DNA of 47,027 bases from Rikenellaceae bacterium (GCA_017464745.1 JAFTYJ010000058.1:1-47027); one strand, 5' to 3'; shown: positions 1 to 7,399, counted from the stretch's first letter. The notes: generated by a model from the letters alone, not told the origin. Numbers and translations are program-made.

Positions 1-30
1 AAAATATCCCATTCCGCCCACACCCACACA

Positions 31-64
31 AAAAAGCCGCCCACACATTACGCGGGGCGGCTTT
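31..64 (-). terminator. Intrinsic terminator downstream of mdh
   Basis: A 10-bp perfect inverted repeat (33-42 with 55-64, core GCCGCCC/GGGCGGC) lies 20 nt after the mdh stop. Read on the minus strand it is followed by a U-run (the A-run at 29-35). It most likely ends the gcvH-mdh transcript. Confidence 0.8.
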
Positions 65-83
65 ACTTTCGATTCGCAACGGC

Positions 84-1022
84 TTACAGAGCGTTAATCT
101 CTTTAAGTACGTTGATGTTCGAGCGAACGGCGGCAGCCGAAGCCTCGAATTTCGCTTTCTCGTCGGCGGTAAGTTCGATTTTGATAATCTTCTCGCAACC
201 GTTCTTGCCGATAACGGCGGGAACACCGATGCAGATGTCCTCTTGGCCGTACTCGCCCTCCAACAGAACGCACGAAGGAATAACTTTCTTGCGGTCGTTG
301 ATTACAGCGTCAGCAACAAATGCTGCGGCCGCACCGGGAGCATACCAAGCCGAAGTTCCCAGAAGACCGGTCAAGGTTGCACCACCAACCATAGTGTCGG
401 CTACAACTTTGTCCAAAACTTTCTTGCTCAGCAGTTTGCTTACGGGAACACCACGGTAAGCGGCTTTGCTTGCCAGGGGAATCATAGTGGTGTCACCGTG
501 GCCACCGATTACCATACCGTCAACGTCGGCGATGTTGCCTTTCAGAGCCATGCTCAGGTAGCAACGGAAACGCGACGAGTCCAGAGCGCCACCCATACCG
601 ATTACGCGGTTTTTGGGAAGGCCGCTGCTTTTGAGTGCCAGGTAGGTCATGGGGTCCATGGGGTTGGCAACAACGATGAATACCGCTTTGGGCGAGTATT
701 TCATAGCGTTAGCCATAACCGATTTAACGATACCGGCGTTTACACCCAGCAACTCCTCGCGGGTCATACCCGGTTTGCGAGGCATACCCGAGGTGATGAT
801 TACCACGTCACTTTTGGCGGTTTTTGCATAGTCGTTGGTTACGCCCACGATGCGCGAGCCACCGTACAGAGCCGATGCTTGCAGCATATCCAGAGCCTTG
901 CCTTCCGAAACGCCCTCTTTGATGTCGATGAGTACCACTTCCGAAGCGATACCGTTGGTTGCCAGCACATTTGCGCAGGTTGCGCCTACATTACCGGCGC
1001 CAATGACAGTTACTTTGCTCAT
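84..1022 (-). CDS. mdh: Malate dehydrogenase (NAD-dependent, LDH-like type)
   Basis: Cytoplasmic enzyme that interconverts malate and oxaloacetate with NAD in the TCA cycle or reductive branch. The 312-residue protein starts with the Rossmann motif GAGNVG (residues 8-13), followed by Asp33, which in this family binds the NAD ribose. The substrate loop carries Arg82 and Arg88 in MPRKPGMTR, the LDSSRFR segment holds the catalytic Asp/Arg region, and GGHGDT holds the active-site His. Length is usual for LDH-like bacterial MDH. The start chosen is the ATG at 1022, because upstream in-frame residues lie outside the conserved N-terminus. It sits 22 nt after gcvH and is probably co-transcribed with it. 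Confidence 0.97.
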   Translation of the reverse strand: MSKVTVIGAGNVGATCANVLATNGIASEVVLIDIKEGVSEGKALDMLQASALYGGSRIVGVTNDYAKTAKSDVVIITSGMPRKPGMTREELLGVNAGIVKSVMANAMKYSPKAVFIVVANPMDPMTYLALKSSGLPKNRVIGMGGALDSSRFRCYLSMALKGNIADVDGMVIGGHGDTTMIPLASKAAYRGVPVSKLLSKKVLDKVVADTMVGGATLTGLLGTSAWYAPGAAAAFVADAVINDRKKVIPSCVLLEGEYGQEDICIGVPAVIGKNGCEKIIKIELTADEKAKFEASAAAVRSNINVLKEINAL

Positions 1023-1044
1023 AATCTGAATGGATTGTGTGTGA

Positions 1045-1422
1045 TTAGCCAATAAGTTTCTCGTAGTCCTCAGCCGACAGCAGTGCGTCAACCTCCGACG
1101 GGTCGCTCATCTCGATTTTAATCATCCAGCCCTCGCCGTAAGCGTCTTTGTTTACCAATGCGGGGTCGCCGTCCAGAGCCTCGTTCATCTCAACTACCTT
1201 GCCGCTAACGGGGGTAAATGCGTCCGATACGGTTTTAACGGCCTCGATGCTGCCGAATACGTCGCCGGCTGCCAGAGTCTCGTCCAGGGTGGGGATGTCA
1301 ACGAATACGATGTCGCCGAGTTGGCTTTGTGCGAAATCGGTGATACCGATGATAGCGATGTTGCCTTCTACTTTGACCCACTCGTGGTCGTTCGAATACT
1401 TCAAGTTCGATGGTACGTTCAT
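1045..1422 (-). CDS. gcvH: Glycine cleavage system H protein
   Basis: Lipoyl carrier protein of the glycine cleavage complex; it shuttles the aminomethyl group from the P protein to the T protein. The 125-residue length is normal. The lipoylation site is Lys63 in the segment SIEAVKTVSD, and the conserved NDHEWVK motif is at the N-terminus. It is the first gene of a gcvH-mdh pair on the minus strand with a TATCTTTG box upstream. The P and T protein genes are not in this window. Confidence 0.97.
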   Translation of the reverse strand: MNVPSNLKYSNDHEWVKVEGNIAIIGITDFAQSQLGDIVFVDIPTLDETLAAGDVFGSIEAVKTVSDAFTPVSGKVVEMNEALDGDPALVNKDAYGEGWMIKIEMSDPSEVDALLSAEDYEKLIG

Positions 1423-1479
1423 AGTGTTTTGTCTATTTTTGGTTTGTTAATATTTCGTGTTTGTCGTCAAACGGTCTGA

Positions 1480-1487
1480 CAAAGATA
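1480..1487 (-). promoter_or_regulatory. Bacteroidota -7 box (TATCTTTG) for gcvH-mdh
   Basis: TATCTTTG on the minus strand matches TAnnTTTG and lies 57 nt upstream of the gcvH ATG. I see no clear -33 TTG at the usual distance. Confidence 0.6.
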
Positions 1488-1514
1488 CATTTAATTTGCG
1501 AATATTTTGCGATG

Positions 1515-2561
1515 TTACTTGGTTTGTGCGTTAATTTTTTCACACTTGCAGTTTTGGCGTGCTGTTTCGAGGGCTTTGCGGGCCACGGTTTCGGGTGTTA
1601 TGGCGGTCATACAGCGGTAGTCGCCCCACTTGCAGGGTTTGTTGCCGAACACCGAGCACGGGCGGCACTCCATTTCGGCCTGCAACGCCCATTCGGGTGA
1701 TTGTCCGAATCCGTAGAAACCTGCGTAGGGGTGGGTTGCGCCCCATATCGACACAACATTTGTGCCCACCAGCGACGACATATGCATTGCCGACGAGTCC
1801 ATTGCCACCATCACATCGAGATTGGCCATAAGGTCCATCTCCTCGACCAGCGACATAATGCCCACAACCGAGTGGACATTGTCGGCGATTTGCTCCATTC
1901 CCGCAGCCAACTCTTTCTCTTTTGCTCCTCCGCCGAACACAAAGATTTGCTCCGCTTCGGGGGCCATCTTCTCCACCGCTTTGGCCATCAGTTCGAGGGG
2001 GTAGGCTTTGCCCTGATGCATCGCAAAGGGCGACACTCCAATCCACACTCCCTTCTTGGGGGCATAGGGCTGAATGGGCTGTGGAACCTGACGGAGGCTC
2101 GGAGTCCAATTCTCAATCTTGTCGGGGGTGAGTCCCAGGCGGTGCATAACCTCGAAGTAACGCTCAATCGAGGTGCGCAGTTGTTTCGAGTTTTGGTATC
2201 CTTGGCGTATGAGTTGTCGTTTGGCTATTCGTCCCTTGCGGATGCGTGCGGTTTTGCACCCTTTGAGCGACATAAAACTGCGCAGCAGGTGGCTTCGCAA
2301 CACTCCGTGCAGGTCGGCCACGGCATCCACACCTCGCTCGGCCAACTCGTCGGCCAGCAGTCGGATACCTGCCACTCCTTTGTGTCGTCCTTTGAGGTCG
2401 AGGTCCACAAACTCCACGCCTTCGACATCGGCAAAGAACGGACGGAAGAACGGGCGTGTAATCACCGTGATACGCATTTTGGGGTATGCACGACGAACCG
2501 CTGCGACAACCGGCACGGTCATCGCAACGTCGCCCATAGCGCTTGTGCGCATTACGGCCAA
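1515..2561 (-). CDS. Glycosyltransferase family 9 (heptosyltransferase-like)
   Basis: Probable ADP-heptose or related sugar transferase acting on lipopolysaccharide core at the cytoplasmic face. The fold is that of GT9: an N-terminal Rossmann half opening with RTSAMGD and a C-terminal nucleotide-sugar half with the MDSSAMH signature (residues 254-260) and SIWGATHP. A cysteine cluster (C299, C302, C310, C317) near the end is common in this Bacteroidota subgroup. The start is uncertain: TTG at 2561 gives four residues before RTSAMGD; an ATG lies at 2552; the beta-strand would be complete only if translation began at the ATA codon at 2570. It follows the DUF4254 gene by 13 nt, so the two form an operon. 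The exact sugar and acceptor cannot be read from sequence. Confidence 0.88.
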   Translation of the reverse strand: MAVMRTSAMGDVAMTVPVVAAVRRAYPKMRITVITRPFFRPFFADVEGVEFVDLDLKGRHKGVAGIRLLADELAERGVDAVADLHGVLRSHLLRSFMSLKGCKTARIRKGRIAKRQLIRQGYQNSKQLRTSIERYFEVMHRLGLTPDKIENWTPSLRQVPQPIQPYAPKKGVWIGVSPFAMHQGKAYPLELMAKAVEKMAPEAEQIFVFGGGAKEKELAAGMEQIADNVHSVVGIMSLVEEMDLMANLDVMVAMDSSAMHMSSLVGTNVVSIWGATHPYAGFYGFGQSPEWALQAEMECRPCSVFGNKPCKWGDYRCMTAITPETVARKALETARQNCKCEKINAQTK

Positions 2562-2574
2562 GTGTTGTATATTA

Positions 2575-3177
2575 CTACTTTTTGGCGTACAGAACGGGGT
2601 TTAACGACGGGTCGTTATACATCTTCATCTGTTTGTAAGTTTTCATATACTTACGGCCGGCCTCAATATCCTCAATCAACTCCTCGATTGCTTGCGACAA
2701 ATCGACTTGTTGGGTCAGCAGTACGTCCAATTTCTTTTGGCAGGCTGCTTTGTGAGCCTCGTCCACATCGGTACGTGCCACCTCTTGGGCCATATGATAT
2801 ATTTTGAGAGCCAGAATCGACAGACGGTCAATAGCCCACGCGGGAGTCTCGGTGTTGAGTCGTGCATCGGCCAGAGGTTTGATATCTTTGTATTTGTCGA
2901 GCATATAACTGTCTACATACTCCACCATATCGGTACGGTCTTGGTTCGATGCGTCGATACGACGTTTGATTTTAAGCGCCTCTACGGGGTCGATTTGCGG
3001 GTCGCGGATGATATCTTCGAGGTGCCATTGTACGGTGTCGATCCAGTTTTTGGCATACAGCAGGTGATCGATTGTACCGGCCTCAAAGGGGTTGTTTATG
3101 GGTTGGTCCACATTGTCGTAGCGGTGGTAATCGGCGATTACTTGCTCAAAAATAGCGTTAGCGTTTTTAGTGAACAT
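2575..3177 (-). CDS. DUF4254 domain-containing protein
   Basis: A 200-residue, mainly helical, soluble protein with no signal peptide or membrane segment. It matches the DUF4254 family, whose members in Bacteroidota often sit next to a GT9 glycosyltransferase, as here. The molecular role is unknown; the pairing suggests a link to lipopolysaccharide core assembly, which is inference. The start is taken at the ATG at 3177 (MFTKNANAIF), 35 nt after a good TACATTTG box; residues upstream of it overlap the promoter. Confidence 0.85.
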   Translation of the reverse strand: MFTKNANAIFEQVIADYHRYDNVDQPINNPFEAGTIDHLLYAKNWIDTVQWHLEDIIRDPQIDPVEALKIKRRIDASNQDRTDMVEYVDSYMLDKYKDIKPLADARLNTETPAWAIDRLSILALKIYHMAQEVARTDVDEAHKAACQKKLDVLLTQQVDLSQAIEELIEDIEAGRKYMKTYKQMKMYNDPSLNPVLYAKK

Positions 3178-3211
3178 GATTATGTTGGTTGTGTTTTTGA
3201 TTAAATATTTA

Positions 3212-3241
3212 CAAATGTACGCTTTTTTTTCGATAATCCAA
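3212..3241 (-). promoter_or_regulatory. Promoter of DUF4254-GT9 operon
   Basis: On the minus strand TACATTTG (3219-3212) matches the -7 consensus TAnnTTTG, with TTG (3241-3239) 19 nt upstream as the -33 element. Confidence 0.7.
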
Positions 3242-3252
3242 TCGGAAAGCAA

Positions 3253-3300
3253 CGAAAAAAAAAGGATTGTTCGGCCTGTGGGACAAACAATCCTTCGTTT
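3253..3300 (-). terminator. Intrinsic terminator of the cysteate synthase gene
   Basis: A 10-bp stem AAGGATTGTT/AACAATCCTT (3262-3271 with 3286-3295) is followed on the minus strand by a run of nine U (A-run 3255-3263). It lies 24 nt past the stop of the gene at 3319. Confidence 0.85.
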
Positions 3301-3318
3301 TGTAAAGTGGTTTTGTGG

Positions 3319-4620
3319 TTATTCGGTCACAAATCCAAACATTTTTTCGACCGTATCAATAACCTCCTGGTCGGTAGCGTCGATGCGGAACACTGCGCTC
3401 GGAGTCAGCGAGTGCAATTCACGCCCCGTTTTGTAGAGTTTCTCGCCACCACCCGTGATATTAAGCATAATCACAGCCTCTTTGTCCACCAGTCCGCTCT
3501 CTACGGCTTTGATGAGCGATGCGGTTGCTGCGGCTGCTGCGGGGTGAATGTCCACACCCTCCAACTGCTCGAACAGTGCTGCGGCTTTGCGCTCGGCGGC
3601 ATTGGTCACGGCCATCACGTCGCCGTCGGTATCTTTGAGTGCATCGTAGAGTCCGCCTGCCAAGCCATAGGGCGGGCGACGATTCGACAACACTTTGGCG
3701 TCAATAATTTCGGCATCGCGGCGTGCACGGTGGTCGCTGTAATACAACATTTCGCGCGAGTCGGCTCGCCAAGCGTCAAAAATAGGGACAAACGGAGCGT
3801 TCTGTGACACAACGAGTTTGGCTTTGTGCGAGCCCCAGCGTCCGTCCTCAATCAGACGCATATTGGCCTCCCACGCAGCGATGGCTCCCGTACCACTTCC
3901 CACGGCTTGGAAGTAGTAGTCGGGGATGCGTCCTATGGTAGTGGTTGCCGACAAGAAAGTGGTGCCCATACCGTCACGACGAGCCACGTTTTTGGCACCT
4001 CCCTCGTTGTAGAAGTGGCTGCTTTTGAGCGCTTGGGTGCTCAGGTGAATTGCGTCAAAGTAGTCGCTTCCCTTCTCGGTGGCAATCAGTTTGACACAAC
4101 TCGACAGCGGCTTGTCGAACCACAGTGCGCCGAGGTTGTCCGAGGGGACACACAGCAACAACGGAATCTTGTTGTCGGAGCACACCTTGGTAAAGGCTCG
4201 GGCAGTGTTGCCGGCCGAAGCCACAACCAACACTCGCTCTTCACCCTCGGGAATGCGTGCACACACCGAGTAGGCTTCGGTCTCCTTGAACGAGCAGGTG
4301 GTCATATGTGCGCCAATCATCGGATTGTAGCCGTTGAAGGTGATATACAGATTTTTGAGTCCCAGATGTGTTGCCAATCCTACGCTGCGATAGGTCACGG
4401 GAGCGCCCGAGCCTTCGAGCATTCGGCGTACGGGCAGCCAATCGGCAAAGCGATAGAACTCCAACTCGGGTTGTACGTTGAGTTGCTTTTGGGCGTAGAT
4501 AGCCCTCACAAGCGAGGGACAGCCACATTCGGGGTCCTCCAAGGTCCAGCCTGCATCCTCGAACTCGCGTCCGGTGGCCACGCATTGGAGTTTGTATTCG
4601 GTAGGTTTAAAGTTGCTCAT
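3319..4620 (-). CDS. Cysteate synthase (PLP, threonine synthase fold)
   Basis: Predicted to make L-cysteate from O-phosphoserine and sulfite. It belongs to the fold-type II PLP enzymes and would be labelled threonine synthase by a coarse search. The details match the cysteate synthase family known from methanogen coenzyme M synthesis: an N-terminal LQCVATGREFED element, PLP lysine K112 in CSFKETEAY, the phosphate-binding ASAGNTARAF, GGAKNVARRDGMGT, PDYYFQAVGSGTGAIAAWE, NRRPPYGLAGGLYDAL and the LNITGGG end. It is 433 residues long, starting at the ATG at 4620 just downstream of a strong promoter. It is monocistronic: own promoter, own terminator. In Bacteroidota of the Alistipes type cysteate feeds sulfonolipid (capnine/sulfobacin) synthesis; the acyltransferase that would follow is not in this window. 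Residual doubt: substrate choice versus threonine synthase is not proven by motifs. Confidence 0.85.
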   Translation of the reverse strand: MSNFKPTEYKLQCVATGREFEDAGWTLEDPECGCPSLVRAIYAQKQLNVQPELEFYRFADWLPVRRMLEGSGAPVTYRSVGLATHLGLKNLYITFNGYNPMIGAHMTTCSFKETEAYSVCARIPEGEERVLVVASAGNTARAFTKVCSDNKIPLLLCVPSDNLGALWFDKPLSSCVKLIATEKGSDYFDAIHLSTQALKSSHFYNEGGAKNVARRDGMGTTFLSATTTIGRIPDYYFQAVGSGTGAIAAWEANMRLIEDGRWGSHKAKLVVSQNAPFVPIFDAWRADSREMLYYSDHRARRDAEIIDAKVLSNRRPPYGLAGGLYDALKDTDGDVMAVTNAAERKAAALFEQLEGVDIHPAAAAATASLIKAVESGLVDKEAVIMLNITGGGEKLYKTGRELHSLTPSAVFRIDATDQEVIDTVEKMFGFVTE

Positions 4621-4640
4621 TTGTGTGAGTTTTGTTGTTG

Positions 4641-4671
4641 CAAAGGTACGGCTTGCGCCCCAATTTTTCAA
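4641..4671 (-). promoter_or_regulatory. Promoter of the cysteate synthase gene
   Basis: TACCTTTG (4648-4641) on the minus strand is an exact -7 consensus match, with TTG (4671-4669) 20 nt upstream. It lies 20 nt before the ATG, so the leader would be short. Confidence 0.8.
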
Positions 4672-4689
4672 TAAGTATTTGTACTGTAA

Positions 4690-5820
4690 TTACATCCTGT
4701 TTTTAAAATCCTCGTAGCCGAACGTGCGCACAACCTCCACGCTGCCGTCGGTGTGGAGGATAGCGATTGAGGGGTGTGCTACGCCGTTGAACATCGTGGT
4801 TTTGACCATCGTGTAGTGAATCATATCCTCAAATACCACAAGGTCGCCCACTTGGGGCTCTCGGTCGAATGCCCACGGTCCGCAGTAGTCGCCCGCAAGG
4901 CAACTGCTGCCACCCATACGCCACGCTGTTTCGCCCTCCTTGGGGTCGTGTGCGCCCACGATTGCGGGTTTGTAGGGCATCTCCAAGCAGTCGGGCATAT
5001 GGCACGCAAACGACACATCGAGCATTGCTGTGTGAACGTCGTCATTGATCACAATATCTTCGATGCGCGACACCAGCACGCCGGTTCTCCACGTAAAGGC
5101 GCTACCCGGTTCGAGGATTACTCGCAGGTGGGGGTGTCGGCTGCGGAAGGCTCGCAGTACGTCAATCAGTTTCTGCTCGTCGTAGTCGGCGTGGGTCATC
5201 AGGTGTCCACCGCCGCAGTTGAGCCATTTTATCTTATTGAGCAGGTGGCCAAAGCGGCTCTCAACCTCGCTCAATACTCGTTCCAGGTCGTCGGGACGCG
5301 ATTCGCACAGGCAGTGGAAGTGTAGACCCTCAATACCTTCGGGCAGCTCTCCGAGGTTGGCGGCTGTAACACCCAGGCGCGAACCTTTACAGCACGGATT
5401 ATACAGGTCGGTTTCGACGGGACTCCACTCGGGGTTGATGCGCACACCGCACGACACTCCGCGTTCGAGTGCCTGCTCCTTGAATCGCTCAAACTGTGCT
5501 ACCGAGTTGAATGTAATGTGCGAGGCCAGCGGCAGAATCTCGGCAAACGATTTGTCCGAATAACTTGGTGCATAGACGTGTGCAGGGGCTCCGTACTCCT
5601 CCCACACAAGGCGTGCTTCGGCAGCCGAACTTGCAGTTGCTCCGTCGCTATGTTGGGCAAGTTTTGGGAATATGCTCCACATAGCACACGCTTTGAGTGC
5701 AACGATAATCTCGGCACCCGACTCTTGGCGCACGCGGTCAATCAGCGCCAAATTCTTATCCAACAGTGCCTCGTCCAGCACATACGCAGGACAAGGCACC
5801 TCTTTAAATTCACAATTCAC
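4690..5820 (-). CDS. nspC: Carboxynorspermidine/carboxyspermidine decarboxylase
   Basis: PLP enzyme of the alanine-racemase fold that decarboxylates carboxyspermidine (or carboxynorspermidine) to spermidine (or norspermidine), the last step of the SAM-independent polyamine route. Over 376 residues it shows PLP lysine K43 in VALKACA, HFHCLCE, the glycine-rich NCGGGHL, EPGSAF, and the C-terminal SCLAGDYCG with the catalytic cysteine region. It starts with GTG at 5820, inside a run of 7-bp repeats; the predicted N-terminus VNCEFKEVPCPAYVL aligns with the family. It lies 36 nt after the dehydrogenase that makes its substrate, in one operon. Confidence 0.95.
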   Translation of the reverse strand: MNCEFKEVPCPAYVLDEALLDKNLALIDRVRQESGAEIIVALKACAMWSIFPKLAQHSDGATASSAAEARLVWEEYGAPAHVYAPSYSDKSFAEILPLASHITFNSVAQFERFKEQALERGVSCGVRINPEWSPVETDLYNPCCKGSRLGVTAANLGELPEGIEGLHFHCLCESRPDDLERVLSEVESRFGHLLNKIKWLNCGGGHLMTHADYDEQKLIDVLRAFRSRHPHLRVILEPGSAFTWRTGVLVSRIEDIVINDDVHTAMLDVSFACHMPDCLEMPYKPAIVGAHDPKEGETAWRMGGSSCLAGDYCGPWAFDREPQVGDLVVFEDMIHYTMVKTTMFNGVAHPSIAILHTDGSVEVVRTFGYEDFKNRM

Positions 5821-5838
5821 AATTCACAATTTACAATT
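5807..5838 (-). repeat. Tandem 7-bp repeat at the nspC start
   Basis: Three exact and one near-exact copy of a heptamer (AATTCAC on the plus strand, GTGAATT on the minus) plus a partial copy. Each unit carries a potential GTG start codon on the minus strand; only the one at 5820-5818 is in frame with nspC. Confidence 0.85.
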
Positions 5839-5856
5839 AGAATGTGGAGTGATTGA

Positions 5857-7047
5857 CTACAACTCGATGTCTACGTCGAATTTCTCGACCCAGGGCAGAC
5901 CTTGCTCGCCCAACTCGGCCAAGAAGGGATCGGGGTCAAACTCCTCGACATTGTACACACCGGCACCACGCCACAAGCCTTTGGCAAACATCGCAGCACC
6001 CAGCGCAGCGGGAACACCCGTAGTGTAACTTACGGCTTGGGTTCCGGTCTCCTTGAATGCAGCCTCGTGGTCGCAGTTGTTATAAATATAATAGGTGCGT
6101 TCCTTGCCATCTTTGATACCGCGGATACGGCAACCGATGCTGGTTTGGCCGTGGTAGTTGGTTCCGAGCGATTTGGGGTCAGGCAACACAGCCTTCAAGA
6201 ATTGGATAGGTACAATCTCGACACCGTTGTACATAATCGGGTCGATGCGTGCCATACCGATATTTTGAATCACACGCAGGTGGGTCAGATACTCCTGTCC
6301 GAAGGTCATCCAGAAACGAGCACGTTTCAGAGTGGGGTAGTTCTTAACCAGCGACTCCAACTCCTCGTGGTAAATCACATACGACTCGCGCTCGCCGATT
6401 TCGGGATAGGTGAGCGGTTTGTGAATCTCGTGGGGCTCGGTGGTAATCCACTGGCCGTTCTCCCAGTAGCGTCCCTTTTGGGTTACCTCGCGGATGTTGA
6501 TTTCGGGGTTGAAGTTGGTTGCAAATGCCATACCGTGGTTACCTGCGTTGCAGTCCACGATGTCCAGATAGTGCATCTCGTCAAAGTGGTGCTTTGCGGC
6601 ATAAGCGGTGAAAATAGCCGACACGCCCGGGTCGAAACCGCAACCCAAAATCGCGGTCAGACCTTTCTCTTTGAACTTGTCTTGGTACGCCCATTGCCAA
6701 CTGTACTCGAAGTGCGCCTCGTCTTTGGGCTCGTAGTTGGCGGTGTCGAGGTAGTTTACGCCACACTCCACACAAGCATCCATAATGGTGAGGTCTTGAT
6801 AGGGCAGTGCCACGTTGATAACGATGTCGGGCTTAAAACTGCGGAACAATTCGCACAGTTCGGGTACCGAGTCGGCATCCACGCGGGCTGTTTTGATGCG
6901 GTCGCCGCCAATTTGAGCCGCCACCTCGTCGCAACGGGCTTTGGTACGGCTGGCCAACATAATGTCGGTAAAAACGGGATTGGCTGCTACTTTGTGCGCA
7001 ACGACGGTACCTACACCGCCTGCGCCGATAATCACTACTCTACACAT
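5857..7047 (-). CDS. Carboxynorspermidine/carboxyspermidine synthase (saccharopine dehydrogenase family)
   Basis: NADPH-dependent reductive condensation of aspartate semialdehyde with putrescine (or diaminopropane) to give carboxyspermidine (or carboxynorspermidine). The 396-residue protein opens with the Rossmann motif VVIIGAGGVG and continues with LGCGFDPGVSAIFTAY and a C-terminal YTTGVPAALGAAMFA, typical of the saccharopine dehydrogenase-like CANSDH/CASDH family. The start is the ATG at 7047 (MCRVVIIGAGG), 39 nt after the promoter box; longer in-frame starts fall on the promoter. The following nspC confirms the polyamine role and argues against a lysine-pathway function. Confidence 0.93.
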   Translation of the reverse strand: MCRVVIIGAGGVGTVVAHKVAANPVFTDIMLASRTKARCDEVAAQIGGDRIKTARVDADSVPELCELFRSFKPDIVINVALPYQDLTIMDACVECGVNYLDTANYEPKDEAHFEYSWQWAYQDKFKEKGLTAILGCGFDPGVSAIFTAYAAKHHFDEMHYLDIVDCNAGNHGMAFATNFNPEINIREVTQKGRYWENGQWITTEPHEIHKPLTYPEIGERESYVIYHEELESLVKNYPTLKRARFWMTFGQEYLTHLRVIQNIGMARIDPIMYNGVEIVPIQFLKAVLPDPKSLGTNYHGQTSIGCRIRGIKDGKERTYYIYNNCDHEAAFKETGTQAVSYTTGVPAALGAAMFAKGLWRGAGVYNVEEFDPDPFLAELGEQGLPWVEKFDVDIEL

Positions 7048-7086
7048 AGGGGCTATATTTTGTTTGTTATATGATTCTTCAAAATA

Positions 7087-7117
7087 CAAAGATACATTTT
7101 TATTTTGATAATCCAAA
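7087..7117 (-). promoter_or_regulatory. Promoter of the polyamine operon
   Basis: TATCTTTG (7094-7087) with TTTG (7117-7114) 19 nt upstream on the minus strand, both exact matches to the Bacteroidota consensus. Confidence 0.8.
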
Positions 7118-7202
7118 ACCCGTGCAGGGGGTGTTGCCTTGGTGTGTAATTGTTGTGTGGAGCGGTATTTTTGATTTTTTTAAAACTTTTTTTGTCATAA
7201 GT

Positions 7203-7233
7203 TTTGCATAATTAAAAATTGTCCTTATCTTTG
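7203..7233 (+). promoter_or_regulatory. Promoter of tRNA-Lys
   Basis: TTTG at 7203-7206 and TATCTTTG at 7226-7233, 19 nt apart, 28 nt before the mature tRNA 5' end. Confidence 0.8.
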
Positions 7234-7261
7234 CACCGCTTTTAAGGCAAAATAATACGGA

Positions 7262-7334
7262 GATTCTGTAGCTCAGTCGGTAGAGCACATCCCTTTTAAG
7301 GATGGGGTCCTGGGTTCGAGCCCCAGCAGGATAA
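7262..7334 (+). tRNA. tRNA-Lys (anticodon TTT)
   Basis: Cloverleaf of 73 nt: acceptor 7262-7268, D-stem GCTC/GAGC, anticodon stem CATCC/GGATG with loop CTTTTAA (anticodon TTT), T-arm CTGGG/CCCAG with TTCGAGC, discriminator A at 7334. CCA is not encoded. The first acceptor pair would be G1-A72, a mismatch; the other six pairs form (one G-U). Confidence 0.93.
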
Positions 7335-7342
7335 CGGAAAAG

Positions 7343-7366
7343 GAGTCAGAGATGACTCATTTTTTT
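7343..7366 (+). terminator. Intrinsic terminator of tRNA-Lys
   Basis: Stem GAGTCA/TGACTC (7343-7348 with 7353-7358) with a GAGA loop, followed by seven T (7360-7366). Confidence 0.8.
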
Positions 7367-7381
7367 GTTTACCCTTTTCGG

Positions 7382-7399
7382 GCTGGGGCTCGAACCCAG
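7382..7399 (-). repeat. Inverted copy of the tRNA-Lys T-arm
   Basis: These 18 nt are the exact reverse complement of 7310-7327, the T-arm and first 3' acceptor base of tRNA-Lys, 54 nt away and beyond the tRNA terminator. Similarity continues loosely on the minus strand (CCGAAAAGGG versus CGGAAAAGG after the tRNA). No complete tRNA can be folded on the minus strand, so it is a fragment. The 7335-7498 gap otherwise holds the terminator, a small hairpin (CAGGC/GCCTG at 7412-7426) and the next promoter. Confidence 0.85.

Noticed and set aside
3319..4620. Threonine synthase (thrC)
   Set aside because: General fold fits, but the specific motifs match cysteate synthase better and no threonine-pathway gene is adjacent.
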